In this document: positions 10,856 to 23,316 of the stretch, in pieces
How positions within the stretch are numbered: position 1 is the first letter of the stretch
Layout of the letters: each line of letters begins with the position of its first letter
The notes under the pieces: generated by a model
The model's input: the letters and a program-made list of their open reading frames with translations, nothing else
Database searches by the model: none
What the model was told of the DNA's origin: nothing
Made by a program: the position numbers and the translations under genes
Assembly (NCBI RefSeq): GCF_008831285.2
Contig: NW_022204836.1
Location: forward strand, 1 to 37,784
Source of the DNA: Nymphaea colorata
Lineage: Eukaryota > Streptophyta > Magnoliopsida > Nymphaeales > Nymphaeaceae
Length of the DNA stretch: 37,784 bases
Direction of reading: 5' to 3'

Positions 10856-11024
10856 ATAATTATCGCAAGCAACAAAACACTATCGCACGGAACGAGCTAT
10901 TTATAAAAAAGGATAGGGGGAAAAAGAGAGAGGAAGGGAGAGGGATTATAAAGGGATTGGCAAGATGGAAAGAGATTGGAGTAGTGGAGAGGAGAGGACT
11001 GATGGATGGAAATAGTAATAGGGG
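10856..11024. promoter_or_regulatory. Divergent intergenic region with a purine-only tract
   Basis: The 169 bp between the divergent start codons at 10855 (minus) and 11025 (plus). About 10908-11010 is almost pure A/G on the plus strand (GGGGGAAAAAGAGAGAGGAA type), unlike other spacers here, which are AT-rich. An in-frame ATG upstream (near 10963) would let part of this tract be N-terminal coding sequence of the plus-strand gene, rich in Gly, Glu, Arg and Lys. Confidence 0.4.
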
Positions 11025-11331
11025 ATGCACTACTTGCCCATATCTGAGGAATACCGCCCAGACATAGTCAGGATTTCTTAGTAACTGAAGCACTACGATA
11101 ACTCGGTAGCCATTCTCGATGCTCGCATCAAAGACATTGCGAAAGTGATGGCGGAAATGGCCACCAGAGTGGGCCTGGATCTCTAGAACTTCGTGGTGCA
11201 GCAGGGCCTGTCTCGCCTCATGGAGGAAAATGGGGAAAAAGCAAGTGGAGGAAGCCGAGGAAGCTTAGCAGGAGCAGGAGTGGATTCACCCATGCCAAAT
11301 AGTATTATCTGTAAAAATATCGATAAGCTGA
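11025..11331 (+). CDS. Short helical protein, about 100 residues, unknown
   Basis: Not recognised. From ATG 11025 the product starts MHYLPISEEYRPDIVRISEE and contains an amphipathic helix-forming region (YDNSVAILDARIKDIAKVMA, then LDLENFVVQQGLSRLMEEN) followed, after a one-base break in the GGGGAAAAA run near 11235, by an acidic stretch KQVEEAEEAEQEQEW and a TGA at 11329. Without the break the frame stays open to TGA near 11449 with less protein-like sequence. In-frame TAA/TAG codons read as Glu (ISEEL, LDLENF) fit the surrounding pattern. Size and helical content suggest a small subunit of a larger complex, but nothing identifies which. It converges with the dynein gene 178 bp away. Confidence 0.5.
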
Positions 11332-11508
11332 AAAGGAAGGATTGCCAATTGCTCGTTTTTGCGTTCTTAATGAAATCCCGAGCGTACCATGCGTCGCTGG
11401 CTAACAAACAAGTGATCAGCCATCCCTCCATTTATCCATATAATCATTAATTCATCCCATACCCTATATCCATATCCGTATGTTTGCTGACAATATTGAC
11501 TATAAAGA

Positions 11509-14500
11509 TCAGTCATCTAGTTGGGTAAGCAATGCGACACCTCTCTTGATCCAGTGACTCTGTTCTAGATCGGTAGGTAATCTAATATACATGACGAAGT
11601 TAGTAGAATGGCCTGTGGTGGACAGCACACCCCTCCTGGCGATGTCTTATACACAGGGCATTTGTAGTTCTTGTAGTTGGTTAGCTTGCTGCTGTGGGAG
11701 GGCCTCAACAGGATGTGCGGACACTTGGTGTAAAGCACCTTCGGCTCGCTCTCGTCCAGCATCATATTATTGTAGTTCCACCTGCAGCCCTCCAGGAAAA
11801 GACCGTCGACGTAGGCTCCATCCTCAGGCTTCATGTCCGGCGCCTATTTGATGAACTAGAAATCGTAGGTGATCTCATCGATGGGGATCGTGTAACGTCT
11901 GGCGTAGTTTTGAAGCACACCGGTAAGGAAACTTTGAGTGAAGAAGAAACCGGAAATCCAGAAGACTGTAGGATACCCCACGTCTATCCATCGCTGGAAG
12001 AAGGAGAGCCTAGCCTTGAGATCGAAGACGTAGGAGCCGAGCGGTTTGAGTGAGGGATAGCTTTTGCCCATCCAAAGATCTGGGACTTTGCCATTGAAGA
12101 GGGACTTGGAGGCGGCTTCTAGGGAGGCGTTCATGACGATCTTGCCGAGCATGGCCAGTTTGATGTCCTTGAGGGAGGAACGCACGATCTTGATGAGTCC
12201 GTTGAACCTTTGCAGCTCCTGCGTGAGGACGGTGTTCATGGACTCGCGGTAGGAGACGGGATAGACTTTCATCACGTCAGCCACGTCGTAGGCATCGGGG
12301 AAGTCACCCAAGATTGATTGGATGAGGCGCTAGAGCATCTATTAAACTGACTGTCCCTATCCGCCAGATGATTATGAGGAGCAGAGCACACAGACTCCAG
12401 GAGAAGGTTGGTTTAATTGATATCCTTGGTGATGTCGGCATTGGAATGGAATCCGAACACATTGGGGTGAATGAGGTGAGGCAGTGTCTGTATGTGATCC
12501 AAGTATTCCTGGATTGTGCTGTACTTTGCCACTTTGAACGACTCATCAGGTCCAAACCGATAGTTCTTATCGTTCAGCACCCGTTCATTGAAATAATCGT
12601 CCAGCAGCGTCACGATCAGTCTTCTATCCTTATCGTCAGTGACTCTGCCTCCGTAGTTGCACTCAGCTGTCAGGTACTTCAGCGCAGGGAAGGGGATTTT
12701 ATCGTTTTCGTCGATGAACATCTTGAGCTGTCTGACCGAGATACGCAGATCGCTCTCGTTGAACTCGTAGGGGATGTTCCACCCGAGCGGACCGTACTTC
12801 CTGCGCTCCTGGATGACGGCGTGGAAGAAGGAGAGCGCGAAGATGAGGGCCTTGAAGTTGTCCGGCTGGTTCTTGTTGCCCTCGAAGAACTCCTCGCTGC
12901 TGATGGGGTCGGTGAGGTAGGAACCCGTGAGATTTGCCTTCAGACCCTTGGGCGGTTCGTTGGTCATCTTGACTCCGTTCTGGAGGATGGCAGTGGGGAA
13001 CTTGTCAGAGGGATAGGAGGTGAGCCACAGTCTGAAGTCCGGCTTGGTGATCTATGGATCAGGAGAAATCTCCTCGCAGATGCGCTCGAGAGTGGGCATC
13101 CAGGTGACTGCCAAATGGCAGTTCTGCAGCACCACCCAGTCGCCGGTCTTCTGTCCCTCCTGGATCATCTTCTCTGCCACTGGGCCCTGGCCCTGACCGA
13201 GGGAGATGGGCTTGATGATGCGTTCTTGGCCTGCGCGAAGGAGGAGAGGGAGGCGAAGGGATCGGATCCTGGCGAGAGGATGAAGATGAGTGGAGAAGTG
13301 GAATTGGAGTCGCTGTAATCTTGGCCAGGTCGAAGGGAGGAGGAGAGATGAACTTTTCTCCCAATTCGCTAACCACGTAGTTCTGGCAGGCGGGGATCAT
13401 CTTATCCGGTCTTATGGTCCTCAGGATCAGCATTTCTCGAAGTGGGTGAATGCCTCTTATATTTCCTGTGGCATTTTTTCATTCTGGGGCTCTTTGGAAT
13501 CGTAGATTTTCTTCCACTGGTCGGTATGGTGCTGGATGCTGGTCAAGACTGGTCCAAACTTATCCATAAGGGACAGGCGGTAGACTTCTCCCCAGCTCTT
13601 CTGCGAAATCCACTCTGAGTTCTTGGGCTTATCGGGAAGGTAATCGTTCAGGGCGACACCACCGGTGAGCAAAAACCTGAGGCAATCGTTGGTGATCTAG
13701 TGCTTGAACTCTGCGAGGCGGGTGCAGAGGAGGAAGGAGAGGAGCAGCTTGTCCTTTTCGAAGAGGGACCTGCAGATGTTGGAGTAGAGAGAGTAGAGGA
13801 AGTAGTTCTTGAGGTTCTTCAGACGGAGGGTGAGGTTGGGAGATTTGTCGGATTTTGCGATGGATTGGGTGAAGAGATCTATGTAGTAGGTCAGTGAGTA
13901 TTGATACATAGGATCGATGTTGCCCAGATCGGAAATGGCGAAGAAGAGGCAGGCGGCCTACTGACTCACTGGCTTGTACTCCTGACGAGCAGCGTCGATG
14001 TTCTTCTCGGTTATTGTTGCGATTTCCTGTTCTATTTGATTTCCGTTGATTTCTCCTTGGAGGCAGTGAGGATGTTGATGGCTTCCTCGTCCTGCAGGAT
14101 GTTCTTATCACTCGATAGCACCTTAAGGATCTGCTGTTCGATCTCAAACAGCTCCTTCTGGTTGGCAGCGCCTTCCAAGATCAATCTTTCCTTCTCTTCC
14201 TCCAAGTCAGGCCTTTCCTTCTTGACGATGATGCCCAGGAGCTGGTCATTGAGTCCCTCGTAGGTGATCATGAAGTTGATGATCGTCACTTTGGTGGAGA
14301 TTTCGGGCAAGTAATGCGGGTTCCTGTATTTGGTGGTGATGTAGAAACTGAACTTACTGGAGTATTCGATGATCTGGTCTCCCAGCTTCATGTATACGCT
14401 TGTTCCTTTTTGGTAGGTCTGCTTGAGGAGGATGGGATTCAACGCTGGATCCAATTCCTCTCCTACGTTCTCCAGCAGCACTGGCTGGCCGAACTGGATG

Positions 14501-17500
14501 GCGTTTTCCAAGGTCCTGAGGAAGTTGGGATCTGACAATTTGATGACGTTGATGCGTCTTCCGGCCTCCATCTTCTTGATCCACTTGTTCGCCTGGCCCT
14601 GGGATCGATGCAGAGAGGCCACCTGCGGGACTTGAAGATGATGATACCGTTCTAGAGGGAGAAGTTGTCGGAGGGCAGGCCGTCGATGTTCCACTGTCGC
14701 ATCTGCACAGGGTTGCCTAGGATATTCACGAGTGAGAAGTTCTCAGAGCTGGGGATTTCCTTGGACTTCGTCTCGTTGATCCACTCCTCCACGATCTAGG
14801 AACGGAAGGCGGCAGTGAAGGCGCCCAGGTATGCGATTTCTCCTGAGGAGATGAGGATATCTCCTGTTAGGTTTTGGTAGGCCACTTTGAGTAGTTGGCC
14901 AGCTCGCCCCAACGTCCTTTCTCGCCTCCCAAGCTCTCAATCAGCTTCACTGCACGTTCCAGCTGTTTGGAGCATTCTTCATACTCGCGTTCCAGTCTTT
15001 CCTTATATCTAATCGTGGCCTGCAGTTCGTTATTCAAAGCGTCGACTTTGTCAACGGCTGCCTTGAGACTCTTCTGTTTCTCTGCCAGTTTGGCTGAGAG
15101 TTGCTTCACTTCGGCTTCGGAGGCAGCGAGTGCAGCCTTTTTGGGCTTGACCTTCTTGTTGACGTGGTAAAAGTTGTAGCTGCCGGTGATCCACATGATC
15201 ATGCACTTGCAAGCCGTTGAGGCATTCTCCACAACTTCGATCTTGAGATTTGGCACGTTTTCAGGGTCGTTCAAGTACTTGCCCAAGTTGTTGATGATCT
15301 GCTCATCGCAATTCTCGATCTTGAACTCAAGCAGCTCGTCCAAAAGCTTAGGGTTACCGAGCAACTTCATAGAGGCGGCCCACCAGTCGACTTACATTTT
15401 CAGCGTCTATGCGTTTTTGACCTTTTCGGTGGGATTTGGATACATGATGAGACAGAGAGCCTTCATGACCACTCTGATGACGTTGGGAGGCTTCTTCATG
15501 GCCTTCAGCAAGTCGATTTGCTTCTTATCGAGCACCTTCAGGGCGTCTTCTGCAGCCTTGAGCATGGGCATGGCTTCAGCAAGGTCCAACTCGCATTCAG
15601 TCTTGATCTTGTTTGCAGCATCAACAGCCTCCTTGACGATTTTCTCCTCGCCTTGGATACCCTCTTTCAGCACGTCTGCTGCAGCCTTGTTCTCCTGCAC
15701 TTCCTTCATCTTCACTTCTGTATCAATGGCAGCCTGTTTTAGTTTTGGTTGCAATTCTATCAGATTTTTCTGCATTCCCTCCACTGATTTTTCAGTATCG
15801 ATGATCTTCTCGTATCCGTTCTCGTACTTGAAGATATCAGCCTGGACTTCCTTTCTTTTTTCGTCGAGCAATTTCTTGAAAGTGGTAATTAGCTCGATAT
15901 AGGAAGTAGGGGTCACATAGTAGTTGCGTTTTAGCTTTTGAAGGAAAGTCTTTGCCCATTTCGAAGTACTGGAATGATAATATTGCACCATCTCCACGCA
16001 CTTCTCGCGAATCAACTAAGGCATTTCAATTGTGTTTAAGAATTTACGAGCCAGCCAAAGCAGAGCGTCTTGAGGCCACTCCTGGAACCAATCGATCGTG
16101 CAACAGTTGACGATTGAAGGGAACATACGCACTCTTGTTCTGAAAGCATCACCAATCGGACTGAATGCCAGCACGATATGAAGATTTTTCTTGCATTTCT
16201 ATACAAAGAAACTGTAGAGTTGGGCAGGAGTGCCCTCCTTCAGCTTGTTCTCATTCTTGGCGACTGGTCTAACCAACTCCATTAGTTATGCCTTTTCTTC
16301 GGTGCTGAACAAGTTGGGAACTTCATAAGTGTTGAGCAAATTGTTGATATCTTCGACAAAGGATTCATCCTTGATTTCGCTATCAGTGAAGAGGAAGACA
16401 GTGGGTTCATTCTTGCCACCAGTTTGCTTCAATATCTTCTTCAAGTCCTCTTTCCACTCCAGCTTGCCATAGGTTTGGTGATTTCGATCTGGAAGATCTC
16501 GTATTCGCTGATCTGCGTGGCCAATCTGGTCAAACTTTGCCTGCCTGAGCCACCCACACCGACCAACAAGCGTTTCCTGTTGGCTGTTTGATGATGCGAC
16601 TGATGATTAGGAGGTGCTCCACGGCGAAAGAGAAAAGCACGAGGTCCATAGGCTTGTCAGTTGTGTTGTTGTAGTTTACCAAGGATTATTCGACTGCTTT
16701 TTGGAGACGAGTTGGATCGATGACTTCCTCATAGACTTTTCTGGCTCCTAGTGGCGACATGCAATCAGTCCAAAGCAATCCTCTAATCTCTTCGAGCGTA
16801 TCGATCTTTCCATCCTTCTTGCCGTTGATTGTCTTGTCCAGATGCTCAAAAGTCTTATCGAAATTGAGCTGCCAAATGCGATTGACTGAATTTTTAGCGA
16901 TGTTGAATAAATTAAGCCTATCTTCTTCGTTGATGAGACGATCGGAAAAGACACGGAGTACTTCATGCATCCAAATCCTGCAGGCTTGGTCCTGTGATTG
17001 CAGCTTTTACTTGTCTGACATGCAGATACCGAAGATGACCCTTGCGAAGTCTCTCAAATTGAACAGATAATGTGACTTTGCTGGGGTGGGCAAGAACTGT
17101 TCAATTGCGCTCTTGTAGATCTCGAGAGTGGCATTGAAGATCTTGGGTTATGTCTTGAGGACGTCAGCGTTGAAGTTGAAAGTGCCGAAGAACCACTTGA
17201 GAATGGTCGAGAAGATCCTGTTGAGAGTTTCATCCTCGAAGGAAGTGAAAGAGGTGAGGGAAAGATGGCGCAGGATACGAGGAGTGACGAAGGAGCGACC
17301 ACCACCGGGTGGACCCATAGCAGTGACCAAAATTGTATTGATGATCTTTTTGAAAGGCTTTTCCTTATCTTTGTGCTCGTACCATCCACCCTGGTCGAGG
17401 AACTGTCTGAGCAACTCAATGGGAGGCTGTGCACCGTACTTTTCTTTTGTTGGCATGTTCAAATCGTCAACGAATAAGATGCAGTTTCCTTGAGGCTTAG

Positions 17501-20500
17501 GACCATACTCACCTTTACGGATCTTGTCCAATTTGCCATCGATGATATCCTGAGTTTGCATTGATGATGTCTGTGCGGAGAAGCCAAGCTCAATGGACAT
17601 ATACTTATCAGCTGGAAGTTCATTCAATATGAAATTCTTGATGTAGATGGATTTTCCTGTTCCTGTCGGTCCGCAGAAGACAAGGGGGATGTGGTTCTCG
17701 ATGGATATCTTGAGGATGTTGGCATACCTGACTGAATCGTTGGTCTTACCAAGATTTCCTGAGGAAGCACGCTCTTGTGGATCTTCTCATTAAGATCGAT
17801 GTAATCTGTCCACAAAACCCATTCGTAGGCTGACCCAGGAGCCACGTTCTTCTTGGGAGCGTAGTTATAATCAAAGAGTGAATTGCGTTCTGGGAAAGCT
17901 AGCTTGCGTTTCTCGTATTTGTCCACTTTGACATCCCCTGACAAGATCTTCTTGATTTAATGTTCGATTTTCTTGCGACTGGCAGTGTCTGCGCTTCCAC
18001 CGAAGGACCAGACCAAAGAGAAGATGAACTTGCCCTCGATGATGCTCGTCCTCACCTTTGTATCGTTGAAGGTTTGGTAGAATTCTTGCGAGTCGAATTC
18101 TTTCAAGAGCGATCGGAAGAGCCTGAAGAGTCCCTGGAGTAAGTTTTGGTCCTGCGTGGGAGAGGATTCCTCGATGTGTCCGCGAATGTACTCGAGCAAA
18201 TGGTCGCCGACCCAGTCAATCAGGCTGGGGATGTGGGCCTTGTCCTCGGGAGTGAAGTGGTCTGGAAGTTTAGCAGCCCAGCTGTCGAGGAGGATGCGCC
18301 ATCCCATTGATTTCGGCTCCATGTAGACCATGCCGTTACGCGAGACGGTGGCGGGAGAGGCGGCCTGGAGGTCCATCGGCTCGAAGATGAGGTTCATCGG
18401 CTTGCTCATGGCGATGATCTCTCCTGAGTTGAGGCAAAGCTTCTTGTTGTCGTCCAGCACTGTGTTCATGTTTTCGATCCACACTGCGTCGACTGGTCCG
18501 TCGAAGATGAGCCACTTGCGGTTCGGGTCTTCGGCCTTGGCGAATTGCCTAAACTTGACTGCCAGCACACCGTCAGTCCACTCATGTGAGATTTCGTCGT
18601 TGAAACCGTAGAGTTGCTTCATGGAGATGGATTTGGGATTGATGATAAGAATTTCTGTCTTGTTTTCACCCATCTGGTTTCTTTACTTGAGGAGCGTTAA
18701 GGCACCGGCTAGCACTTTGATGCTGCTTGTTTTTCCGGAGAAGGGAAGTCCTACGACCATCAAACCGTGTCTCACAAGGATCATCTCATAGAGCTGTATG
18801 ATCTTGGTGACGAAATACTCTGTTTTTTGCAGATTCATTTCCTTGAGTTTGATATCGATGCACTCGTACATGTTCTTGTAGTCGATTTCGGGGATGACGA
18901 CGCCGGGGAAGAGGTCGGAAGTGATGCCCTTGAAGAGGGGCAGATCAAAGGCCAAGAACTTAGCCAAGTTGACGTCGTTGATGGCTCTCAACATGAGGAT
19001 GGACTCGTTTTCGTTGGGGAATTTACGCTTGAGGTTACCAGCAGCAGTGATGACCGATTTCACAGCACGCATACCGTAATCGTAGTGGTCCTGCGAGGAA
19101 AGTTGCTCAGAGCAGAGGGTGTAAGTGGTGGTGATCTTGCGGGCCAAGTTACGCGCATCGTTGAAACCGAAAGAATAGAGAGAAATTTAGGCAATCATGG
19201 TGTAGTCTGGCACCATCATAGCGACTGCTCTAAAGAGGGCCTTCAAGTTGTCTGGCAGTTAGGATCTGCCGGCGTATCCGGGGTTCATGGTGATGAAGAC
19301 GTTGCAGGTTTGCTTGAGGGGGATTTCAGCATCCTCGAAGAAGAAGATCTTCTTGCCTTCCTTTCTGGCGATGGTGATGGTGAGGATTTGCTGTGCAACC
19401 ACGGAAAGCACTCCAGATCGATACGGTTGAACTCGTCGAAGCATGACCAGGCGCCTGAGGAGGCCAATCCCTTGAAGAACTTACCCATTGCCTTGTAGTC
19501 CAAACCGTCAGAGCAGTTGAACACAACGCACTGTCTGGCGAGAGCTTTAGCCAAATCCTTGACTGTCTCTGTCTTTCCTGTTCCTGCTGGGCCTTCGGGA
19601 GCGCCTCCGTAGTTGAGATTGAGCGCGCCGCAAAGAGTACGGTAGCATCGATCGGTCAGTGGCGTGATGACCAGTCTGGAAGAGTTGCCCAGATACTCAT
19701 AGTTGAAGTGGAGGGTGGCGTTGATCATTCTCACCCAGGTATTGCTGTTCTCCCAATAGTATCTCAGCTGCGATTGCCAAGCGAAATCGGTGATCTTGTA
19801 AACGTTGTCCAATTTAGCTGGTTTATCATGTCCCTGTTGTGGACGTCCAGCACGATCAAGGCCTAGATGGTTGACCTGTCTAGCGGGCTGATGTCGGATC
19901 GGGTGATCTCTACGATCTATGAAAGCTCGAAGTTGAGCCGACTGTAGAACTTCTATAGGGTTTCTGCGCCGCCCTAGATGGCGATTTCTGAGTTGTATGT
20001 CCAGAAGGTCATGGAGATACAGAGCACTGCCATGCCGCATCGGCCTCGCACCCACTAGGTTCTTTTTATGTTGCTGTAGTCTTCAAAGGCGCGAGTGGTG
20101 ACCTCTCTCACTGACTATATCATTGCGCTTTCGGTCATCAGCAGCCACTGGTCCACGTTTCCGTTGGCTGCGTTGGTATCGACGATAGACAAAAACTTGA
20201 CGTATTCGCCTTCGGAGGAGTACATTCCGTATACTTTTTTGCTCTCATCGAATTTCAATTTTGGATGCCCTCGAAGCACTTCTTGAGATGCGGTTGCACG
20301 CGAGTTGGTCCTTGGTCTCGGATAAGATCTCAAGCAGTTAGTCGTTGGAGAGGAAGTAGAAACGTGGGAAGGCTGCTCGCTTGCCCTATAGGTAATCGTT
20401 CAATCCCCTCTGCACTCGATCCAGTGTGTTCTGGCATTCCTTCAAAGTCTACAGGAAAGATCTGTCCTTGGTGAAGTTGATGACCTTAGTATCCTCCACG

Positions 20501-23316
20501 ATTTTCGCCATCATTGACTTCCAGTCAGTATCCACATTGCCGAAATCAGTGGCTTCGATGGGAAGATGCTTCTTGATATCGGAGAGGAGAAGATGGGCTC
20601 GAGATAGAGCCACACTGACTGTACCTTCACCCAGTATTCCGAAAAGTTGAGAGTGTAGAGCAGCCACTCCTACCAATCCTTTATCTTTGCTTCGAAGATC
20701 TTAGCGTAGGGACTGCCCTTCATGGTTTGCGTCTTGACTATCTGGTCGTCCAGGATCTGCTGCATTTAGTCGATGGAAGCACCAGCCACGATGAAAGTTC
20801 CAGTGTCTCTCCACTTCTTCAGCTACACTTCAACTGGCGCCCAATCGTCCTCCATCTTCCTGATGATCTTCTCAATACCGAACTCCTTCTCAGCGTTTTC
20901 AGATATCACCTCCAGCTAAGGAATCTTATCGAAAATCTCATCGATTTCCACTAATTTTCTAATGTAAAGATTCTGGTCAGGATTGACTGGGAAGTGGGTA
21001 TACTCGCTGACCTGGGACCAATGCCTTTCCTTCATTCCTGGGTTGCTGAAGACGCGGATGAGTGGTGTGAATTTGGAGTAATCTTTGATTTGGTTGGTGA
21101 GCCAGTCCAGCATCTTGAGTGGTCCTTCCACTGTCGGGTTCTTGCGCTTGTCGTTGGCCTTGGTGTGGCTGGTGGCGTTGAATCGGTTGGTCAGTTTGAT
21201 GGACTTGGAGTTCATCTGCTTGATCTCCTTTTCGATGAGTTCGGGATCCAGCTTGAAGACGGGAGTTTTCACCCAGGCTGTGTTGTAGTTGTCGAACGTC
21301 CTCACCATTCTCCACAAGTCAACGTAGGGCTCGATTTGCGTGCTGGCGGTCTAGAGCTTGGGGAACTCGATTTCCTCGCCCATCTCCAGAGTGACGATAT
21401 CGTGGTTGATGATCTCTTTGGTTCCTTGAAGTTGGTCACTCGGCCCAGGAGCTCGTCAATCTTCGCGTTCGCGTCGTCCTTTTCGAAGCTTTATGTGAAC
21501 TTCTTGAGCTCTCCGATTTCGGTGAGGAGGTTGTTGATGTCAGTGTTTAGCTGCTGGATCATGTTGCTGACTGACTCTTCGAGCTCGGCACGCTCCTCTT
21601 CGATCCTCTGCTGCTCCACGTTTACCTCAGTCGGCAGGGAATACAGCAGCTTCGCAGTCTTGTGCAGCGTTTGGTAGTTCTCCTGGGTGAAGGGGTGGTC
21701 GATCCCGTAGAGATACTTGAACCATGATTTTATGGACTAGAATTACGCCTTGTATCGCTTGTCCAATTCCTTCTCGATCTTGGTTATGTACTTCTCCAGT
21801 TCTACCAACTTTTCAGAGCTTTCGGGCTTCACTCTGATGATCTCGAGGGTGCCTTGGATGTTCTTGAACAGTTCTTCACAGTTCTTCATCATTCCGTCGT
21901 AGGCCCATCGGATGATTCCGTCCCTATAGTCGTCTACTCTTCCCTTCAGCGATTTCCGGAGGTCTCTGAAGTCGAGTTCGATCAGCCTGCCCACCGTGTA
22001 GAAGGGAAGCAAGGTTAGATGCTGCACCATGCCGTCCATGCGTAGGAATTCCTCTTGGATCTTCTTGATGTTGGGTGAATTTCTCACGAAATCAGCATCT
22101 CTCAGGTTGATGTATTCCTTGTAGTCCAGCTAGAGCTGGAAGCAACCACGGTGAAAGGCTAGAGCAGCTTGTTGAGGATGGGAAGGAGCTATGTTTGGGC
22201 AGCTCTGTATTTTTCATCATCGAGTGTCATTTAAGGCAAGAACTGCTTATCGATTTGCGTAGCGAAGTTTCAGGCCGTGACAACTGATGCGAAACCTTGA
22301 TGAGCTAATCGAAGATCCTGAGCAGTTGATCCTTGATGGAGGGCATGGTGTCCTAGAAGTACATCTTCCCATCCCTCTCCACCATCTTCACAATCAAAAA
22401 CGCGTCTTCGAACTGATAGTGGACTGGATTGACTCGCTAATCCTCAATGATGGCCTTGATGGTCCTCAGCGGTTGGGCTGCAAAGGCGGACAGGAACTGT
22501 TTGTACTGTTCGATGGCAGCTAGATGAGCTCTCTGATGATATTGCTGAGGAGGGTGGCATTGGTCTCGCAGAACTTCTTGATGTAGAACTCGTTTCCGTT
22601 GAAGGATTGGATCTCCTTGTCGTACTTCTGCGCCACCACTTTGCAGAACTCGTGCAGGAAGATGTTCTTGGCCTGCGTGATGTTATCGGTCTGGACGCGG
22701 ATGAACTCGGAAATGGTCACTCGCTTGTCTCCCTTCTTCGGCAGGTTCAGCAAAGACAGCGATCCTTGAAATCGATTTCCCAGGAGTGGAGGATAGACCA
22801 CGTGACTGATGAGCACAGGACTAGATCTGAGGTTAGGAAATCTCTATTCCTCGCGTTTTCCTCTCTCTGTTCGAAGGGGACAACATCAGCTGAGCTTTTG
22901 GCGCTGCCCCAGTAGGTGACAGGTTTGAATGACATCTTGATGGCCAATCTTTTCCTCTCGTTCTAGTCGAGCAGGACATAGTCGGTGATGCTTTTCTTCA
23001 TGGCTCTGTAGTAGTCGTTGACCACTTCTTCCAGATTCTCGTGGATGATGGCTTCGGAGAGCTCAGTTTCCAGGACTGTGAAATCTGGGATGTCCTCCTG
23101 GTAGGGTTTGATTTCGCTGTAGGCTGAGATGTTGTTGATGACGCTGTCGATCCAGACTGCCTTGATGTTTGCGATGTGGCTGCTGTCGATTTCGTTGAGG
23201 ATGTAGTTGTTGTACCGTTCGTAGACTTGCTTCTTCCTGAGGATCTTGGTCTACAGTTCCTTCTTGTCCCTGTAGGAAAGCTTCTTCACCTCTTCGGTCG
23301 ACTAGTTCAGCAGCAT
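11509..23316 (-). CDS. Axonemal dynein heavy chain, single-headed inner-arm type (DNAH3/7/12-like)
   Basis: Motor of an inner dynein arm that drives microtubule sliding in cilia. AAA1 P-loop [18 protein letters not shown] lies near 19590-19540 with Walker B CFDEFNRI near 19440; AAA2 [10 protein letters not shown] near 18755; AAA3 GPTGTGKS near 17675; AAA4 [14 protein letters not shown] near 16560. The stalk helices are about 15960-15480 and 15190-14890, with the microtubule-binding tip between. The C-terminus has [13 protein letters not shown] and [13 protein letters not shown], ending [14 protein letters not shown] and TGA at 11511. About 3,940 codons from the proposed ATG at 23316 is usual for the DNAH7/12 class, and [19 protein letters not shown] matches that class's RYYYYIxxGIDTEHI. 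Conserved Glu positions are encoded by TAA/TAG. One-base breaks include 19419, 17746 and 11665; no intron was found. Confidence 0.93.

Noticed and set aside
12368-13318. A long plus-strand open frame of about 316 codons
   Set aside because: It is antisense to the strongly conserved C-terminal part of the dynein heavy chain and has no domain; an effect of codon composition on the opposite strand.
17700-19430. Programmed ribosomal frameshifting in the dynein gene
   Set aside because: The breaks lie in homopolymers at unrelated sequences, not at a shared slippery stop context, and similar breaks occur in most genes here.
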